From: Paenimyroides aestuarii
GTDB taxonomy: Bacteria; Bacteroidota; Bacteroidia; Flavobacteriales; Flavobacteriaceae
NCBI RefSeq assembly: GCF_024628805.1
Contig: NZ_CP102382.1
Span: 2,666,001 to 2,730,000, forward strand
Direction of reading: 5' to 3'
Length of the DNA: 64,000 nt
Of the stretch, positions 60,735-64,000 are shown piece after piece (position 1 is the stretch's first letter; each line of letters begins with the position of its first letter). The notes under the pieces are model-generated. The model ran no database searches, was not told where the DNA came from, and saw nothing but the letters and a program-made list of their open reading frames with translations. The translations under genes and the position numbers were made by a program.

Positions 60735-61413
60735 ATTTTAATTCTGCTAATTTCCAATCCAACTCGTTATCTATATCTTGTCCTTGAAGCTCACTAATCT
60801 CGTAAGCACCAGTGTTCTTAGTTACTAAAACCGCTCCTTTGCAAATCAAATTTTCTTTCATCCAATAAAACTGTCCGGCATCATGAAAAGAATCATTTAA
60901 ATCTTGACTACGTTTATTAGCATTCTCAGGATAGTTAAATGTTATTTTATCATCATTTACACTTAGTGAACGCTGAATAGGAAAACTATACTTGATTACA
61001 GAAAATAATGAATCAAATTTTTTTTCATTATAAACATCGAAGGACTTTTTCAATATTTCTGGAGATACCAAAGGAGATGTTGCATATATACAGCAAACGT
61101 TTTTAAAGTACTTTCCTTCCTTTTTGTATTTATCTACTACCTCTACTAAAACATCCATAGTAGTCGCAAAATCATCCGCCGTTTTTTCGGTTCGCATAAA
61201 AGGAACCTTTGCACCGTATTTTTTTGCCACCTCTGCAATTTCCTCATCATCTGTTGAAACCATCACTTCCGAAAATAAACCGGAGTCAAGGGCTACTTCT
61301 ATAGAATAAGCGATAATCGGCTTTCCCAAAAAATCTTTGATGTTTTTTCGGGGAATCCGTTTGCTACCACCTCTAGCAGGAATAATACATAAGTTATTTT
61401 GTGTAGTACTCAT
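60709..61413 (-). CDS. pseF: CMP-pseudaminic acid synthetase
   Basis: 234 aa. A cytidylyltransferase with IIPARGGSKRIPRKNIKDFLGKPI at the N-terminus (CTP site), then VSTDDEEIAEVA and PFMRTEKTADD. Activates the nonulosonic acid with CTP. The ATG at 61413 is chosen; one upstream codon is a TTG. It overlaps pseC by 20 bp. Confidence 0.92.
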   Translation of the reverse strand: MSTTQNNLCIIPARGGSKRIPRKNIKDFLGKPIIAYSIEVALDSGLFSEVMVSTDDEEIAEVAKKYGAKVPFMRTEKTADDFATTMDVLVEVVDKYKKEGKYFKNVCCIYATSPLVSPEILKKSFDVYNEKKFDSLFSVIKYSFPIQRSLSVNDDKITFNYPENANKRSQDLNDSFHDAGQFYWMKENLICKGAVLVTKNTGAYEISELQGQDIDNELDWKLAELKYELLQSIK

Positions 61414-62581
61414 CAATTGTATCGATTACAAATTGTTGTTCTTCTTCTGTCAATGTAGGGTACATAGGTAAACTGATGCAATGCTTATAATACATTTCTG
61501 CATTTACTCTATCCCCTTCTTTCCAGCCAAATTGTCTATAATAAGGCATTAAATGACAAGGTATATAATGTATTTGGGCAAAAATATTTTTTGTTCTTAA
61601 AAAATTATATAACCCTAAGCGGTCTTCTACTTCGATGACATACAAATGATAAGCATGTCCTTCTATTGCTCCTGACTGTCCTTTGATAAAAGCTTGGTTT
61701 TTGAAAGCTTGGTTGTAGGTTGATGCGATTTCTCTTCTTCTTTGGAGACCTTCGTCAGCTCGATTCAATTGACTGTTTCCGAGCGCTGCCTGAAAATCGG
61801 TAATCCGATAATTGTATCCCAATTCCTGCATTTCCATATACCATAGCGGATAATTCTCTTTTCCGCCTGCAAATTCAATAGTATTAGTATATAAATCATT
61901 ATTTTTTACAATACCATGTGTACGCAATTGTAACAATTTATTATACAAATTTTTGTCGTTGGTTGTAATCATTCCTCCTTCACCAGAAGCAATGTGTTTT
62001 ACCGGGTGAAAAGAAAAAATAGCTAATTCAGCAAAATTTCCGTTTCCACAAAATTGTTTATTATTTTTGCTGTCAACAAAATAACCGCCTGGTGCGTGAC
62101 AAGCATCTTCAATAATCCAAAGCTCGTATTCATCTGCTAATTTTCTATACTCTTCAAGGTTTACTGCACGTCCTGCAAAATCAACGGGAATAATACCTTT
62201 ATATGTACCTTTTGGTGCTGCTTCTAATAACTTTTTTACAGAATTAATATCCAATAAATACGTTTCCGGATTGATATCTCCAAAAACGACTTCACCTCCA
62301 CAATATCTTACACAATTCGCTGATGCTGCAAATGTAATGGGAGTTGTAATTACTTTGTCTCCTTTTTGGACATCTAATGCCATTGCACAAAGATGCAAAG
62401 CCGCCGTACCATTAGATAATGCCACAGCATACTTAGCTCCTACATAATTTGCAAAATTATCTTCGAACTCTTTAATTTTTGGCCCTTGAGTAAGATAATC
62501 AGATTTTAGCGCTTCAATTACTACCTTAATATCCTCTTCGGTAATATTTTGCTTTCCGTATGGTATTACTTTATTTTCCAT
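61394..62581 (-). CDS. pseC: UDP-4-amino-4,6-dideoxy-sugar aminotransferase
   Basis: 395 aa DegT/DnrJ-type PLP enzyme. The PLP Lys is in FHPVKHIASGEGGM, and IEDACHAPGG carries the Asp of the cofactor pocket. It adds the C4 amine to the PseB product. It lies 2 bp after pseB. Confidence 0.93.
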   Translation of the reverse strand: MENKVIPYGKQNITEEDIKVVIEALKSDYLTQGPKIKEFEDNFANYVGAKYAVALSNGTAALHLCAMALDVQKGDKVITTPITFAASANCVRYCGGEVVFGDINPETYLLDINSVKKLLEAAPKGTYKGIIPVDFAGRAVNLEEYRKLADEYELWIIEDACHAPGGYFVDSKNNKQFCGNGNFAELAIFSFHPVKHIASGEGGMITTNDKNLYNKLLQLRTHGIVKNNDLYTNTIEFAGGKENYPLWYMEMQELGYNYRITDFQAALGNSQLNRADEGLQRRREIASTYNQAFKNQAFIKGQSGAIEGHAYHLYVIEVEDRLGLYNFLRTKNIFAQIHYIPCHLMPYYRQFGWKEGDRVNAEMYYKHCISLPMYPTLTEEEQQFVIDTIDEYYTK

Positions 62582-62583
62582 AA

Positions 62584-63594
62584 TTATACTTCAAATGTGG
62601 AATCAACGTGTTCCTTAATCAATACTCTTAAACCCTCAACAGTTTCCCATTCTGTATTATCACCCGAGTTATAAGCAAATCCTTCTTCCACTTTAGAACC
62701 ATTAAACTCATTAAGAAAATCCTGTAAATTCCATTTTGGAACTGATGGTAAAATAGTATAATATTTACCCAAATCATAAGTATAAAAAGAGTCTGACGGT
62801 GTAATCATTTCTTCATGTACTTTTTCACCGGGACGAATACCTACCACCTTATGTTCACATTCTGGCGCAACAGCCATTGCTACATCTAAAATTTTATAAG
62901 ATGGAATTTTTGGAATAAATATTTCTCCACCCCAAGCATTAAATAGTGCATGCATTACCATATCAACACCTCCTTGTAAACTAATATTAAAACGAGTCAT
63001 GTTTACATCAGTAATTGGCAATACTCCTTCTTTCTTTTTATTGATAAAAAATGGTATTACAGAACCATTTGAACCCATTACATTTCCGTAACGAACCACG
63101 GAAAAACGAATAGGATTATTGCCTCGAATATTATTTGCAGCTACAAACAACTTATCAGAAGCTAACTTCGTAGCACCATATAGATTAATTGGGGCACATG
63201 CTTTATCTGTTGATAAGGCAACAACTCTCTCCACTTCTGTATCAAAACAAGCATCGATTACATTTTGAGCACCATGAATATTAGTTTTCACACATTCATC
63301 AGGGTTGTACTCTGCAATTGGCACATGTTTCATTGCCGCAGCATGAATTACATAATCTACTCCTTTCATAGCTCTTATCAAACGTTCTTTATCACGCACA
63401 TCACCAATGAAGAATCTAATTTGAGGAAATTCATTCGCGGGATATTCCTGAGCCATCTGAAATTGCTTTTGCTCATCCCTTGAAAAAATAACTAATCTCT
63501 TTATATTAGGATAGTTTTTTAATATATGTGCTGTTAATGCTTTTCCTAACGAACCTGTACCACCAGTAATTAAAATTGATTTATTTTCCACCAT
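62584..63594 (-). CDS. pseB: UDP-N-acetylglucosamine 4,6-dehydratase (inverting)
   Basis: 336 aa SDR-extended enzyme. It has GGTGSLGKAL at the N-terminus, AAMKHVPIAEYNP (the Lys-containing active-site loop of PseB/FlaA1) and YGATKLASDKL (Y-x3-K). First enzyme of pseudaminic acid synthesis: 4,6-dehydration with C5 inversion. Confidence 0.95.
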   Translation of the reverse strand: MVENKSILITGGTGSLGKALTAHILKNYPNIKRLVIFSRDEQKQFQMAQEYPANEFPQIRFFIGDVRDKERLIRAMKGVDYVIHAAAMKHVPIAEYNPDECVKTNIHGAQNVIDACFDTEVERVVALSTDKACAPINLYGATKLASDKLFVAANNIRGNNPIRFSVVRYGNVMGSNGSVIPFFINKKKEGVLPITDVNMTRFNISLQGGVDMVMHALFNAWGGEIFIPKIPSYKILDVAMAVAPECEHKVVGIRPGEKVHEEMITPSDSFYTYDLGKYYTILPSVPKWNLQDFLNEFNGSKVEEGFAYNSGDNTEWETVEGLRVLIKEHVDSTFEV

Positions 63595-63633
63595 TTTAAT
63601 GTCATTAATTTTACAAAATAATATATTTATTGT

Positions 63634-64000
63634 CTATTTTAGATTTTGAAGGTATTTACCATAACCACTTTTTTTCAGTGGATTAGCAACTTGAAATAAT
63701 TGTTCTTTATTGATGTAGCCCATACGATAAGCCACTTCTTCAATAGCACCAATCTTCATACCTTGACGTTCTTCGATTACTTGTACAAACTGCCCCGCCT
63801 GCATTAAGGAAGCAAACGTACCAGTATCTAACCAAGCGGTGCCACGATCGAAAACGCCTACACGCAACTTCCCGCGTTTTAAATACTCTTTGTTTACATC
63901 GGTAATTTCGTATTCGCCACGAGCTGATGGTTGAATGTTTTTAGCAATTTCCACCACCGAATTGTCGTAAAAATACAGGCCTGGTACAGCATAATTTGAT
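63634..64000 (-). CDS. rfbA: Glucose-1-phosphate thymidylyltransferase (C-terminal part)
   Basis: 122 codons visible; the 5' end lies beyond the window. The end of RmlA is clear: [39 protein letters not shown] and the C-terminal helix [10 protein letters not shown]. It makes dTDP-glucose for dTDP-rhamnose or other 6-deoxy sugars. A 39-bp gap separates its stop from pseB. The GTG at 63955-63957 is internal, not the start. Confidence 0.94.
   Translation of the reverse strand, partial: SNYAVPGLYFYDNSVVEIAKNIQPSARGEYEITDVNKEYLKRGKLRVGVFDRGTAWLDTGTFASLMQAGQFVQVIEERQGMKIGAIEEVAYRMGYINKEQLFQVANPLKKSGYGKYLQNLK

Overview
The window is AT-rich chromosomal DNA from a member of the Bacteroidota, most likely a Flavobacteriaceae species. 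The evidence is a fused LpxC-FabZ gene in an lpx operon, flavobacterial gene neighbourhoods (rluD / PASTA protein / ddl / coaD; rpsF-rpsR-rplI; rnz-pdxH), many promoters carrying the Bacteroidota -7 element TAnnTTTG, few clear Shine-Dalgarno sequences, and many short lipoproteins. I saw no rRNA, tRNA or CRISPR array.

Region 1 (1-22055) is mostly housekeeping. It holds rluD, a PASTA protein, ddl, coaD, sucD, a minus-strand lipid A operon (HD-domain hydrolase, lpxD, lpxC/fabZ, lpxA, efp, a second lpxD-like gene, an NTF2-like gene), hutH, yaaA, an Lrp-type regulator, an M14 peptidase, an XRE-regulated three-gene operon whose promoter carries three evenly spaced operators, fabG, META-domain and lipocalin-like lipoproteins, and a lipid A acyltransferase. 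Several gene pairs are separated by clear intrinsic terminators.

Region 2 (22056-35700) is patchier. It has a strongly folded candidate RNA or palindromic element, a cassette of unrecognised small membrane and lipoprotein genes, DinB, WYL and Ogt genes, the rpsF-rpsR-rplI operon with a 19-bp minisatellite upstream of its promoter, and a BetT-like BCCT transporter. Next comes a GxxExxY (PD-(D/E)XK-like) gene enclosed by two clusters of an 81-bp palindromic repeat. Two lipoprotein genes follow, one apparently carrying an in-frame insertion of a palindromic element, and then a SMI1/KNR4-type gene.

Region 3 (35742-45573) is core metabolism again: pdxH, rnz, a STAS-like protein, pyrR-pyrB, an acidic-tailed protein, a deoxyhypusine-synthase-like gene beside an arginine decarboxylase (polyamine related), aroB and proline dehydrogenase.

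Region 4 (45574-50179) holds two paralogous DUF4143-type AAA ATPases. They sit among composite interspersed repeats, and each has its own set of repeated operator-like motifs at its promoter.

Region 5 (50180-64000) is a surface polysaccharide locus read entirely on the minus strand. From the upstream end it has rfbA (partial), pseB, pseC, pseF, a tandem GNAT acetyltransferase, pseI, a flippase, a sialyltransferase-like glycosyltransferase, a polymerase, two glycosyltransferases, an epimerase and a priming sugar transferase. A pseudaminic-acid-type sugar is predicted, but PseG is not in the window. A three-gene module resembling a toxin-antitoxin-SecB-like-chaperone (TAC) system lies between the epimerase and the sugar transferase. 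That module and the repeat-enclosed GxxExxY gene are the two most interesting candidate systems.
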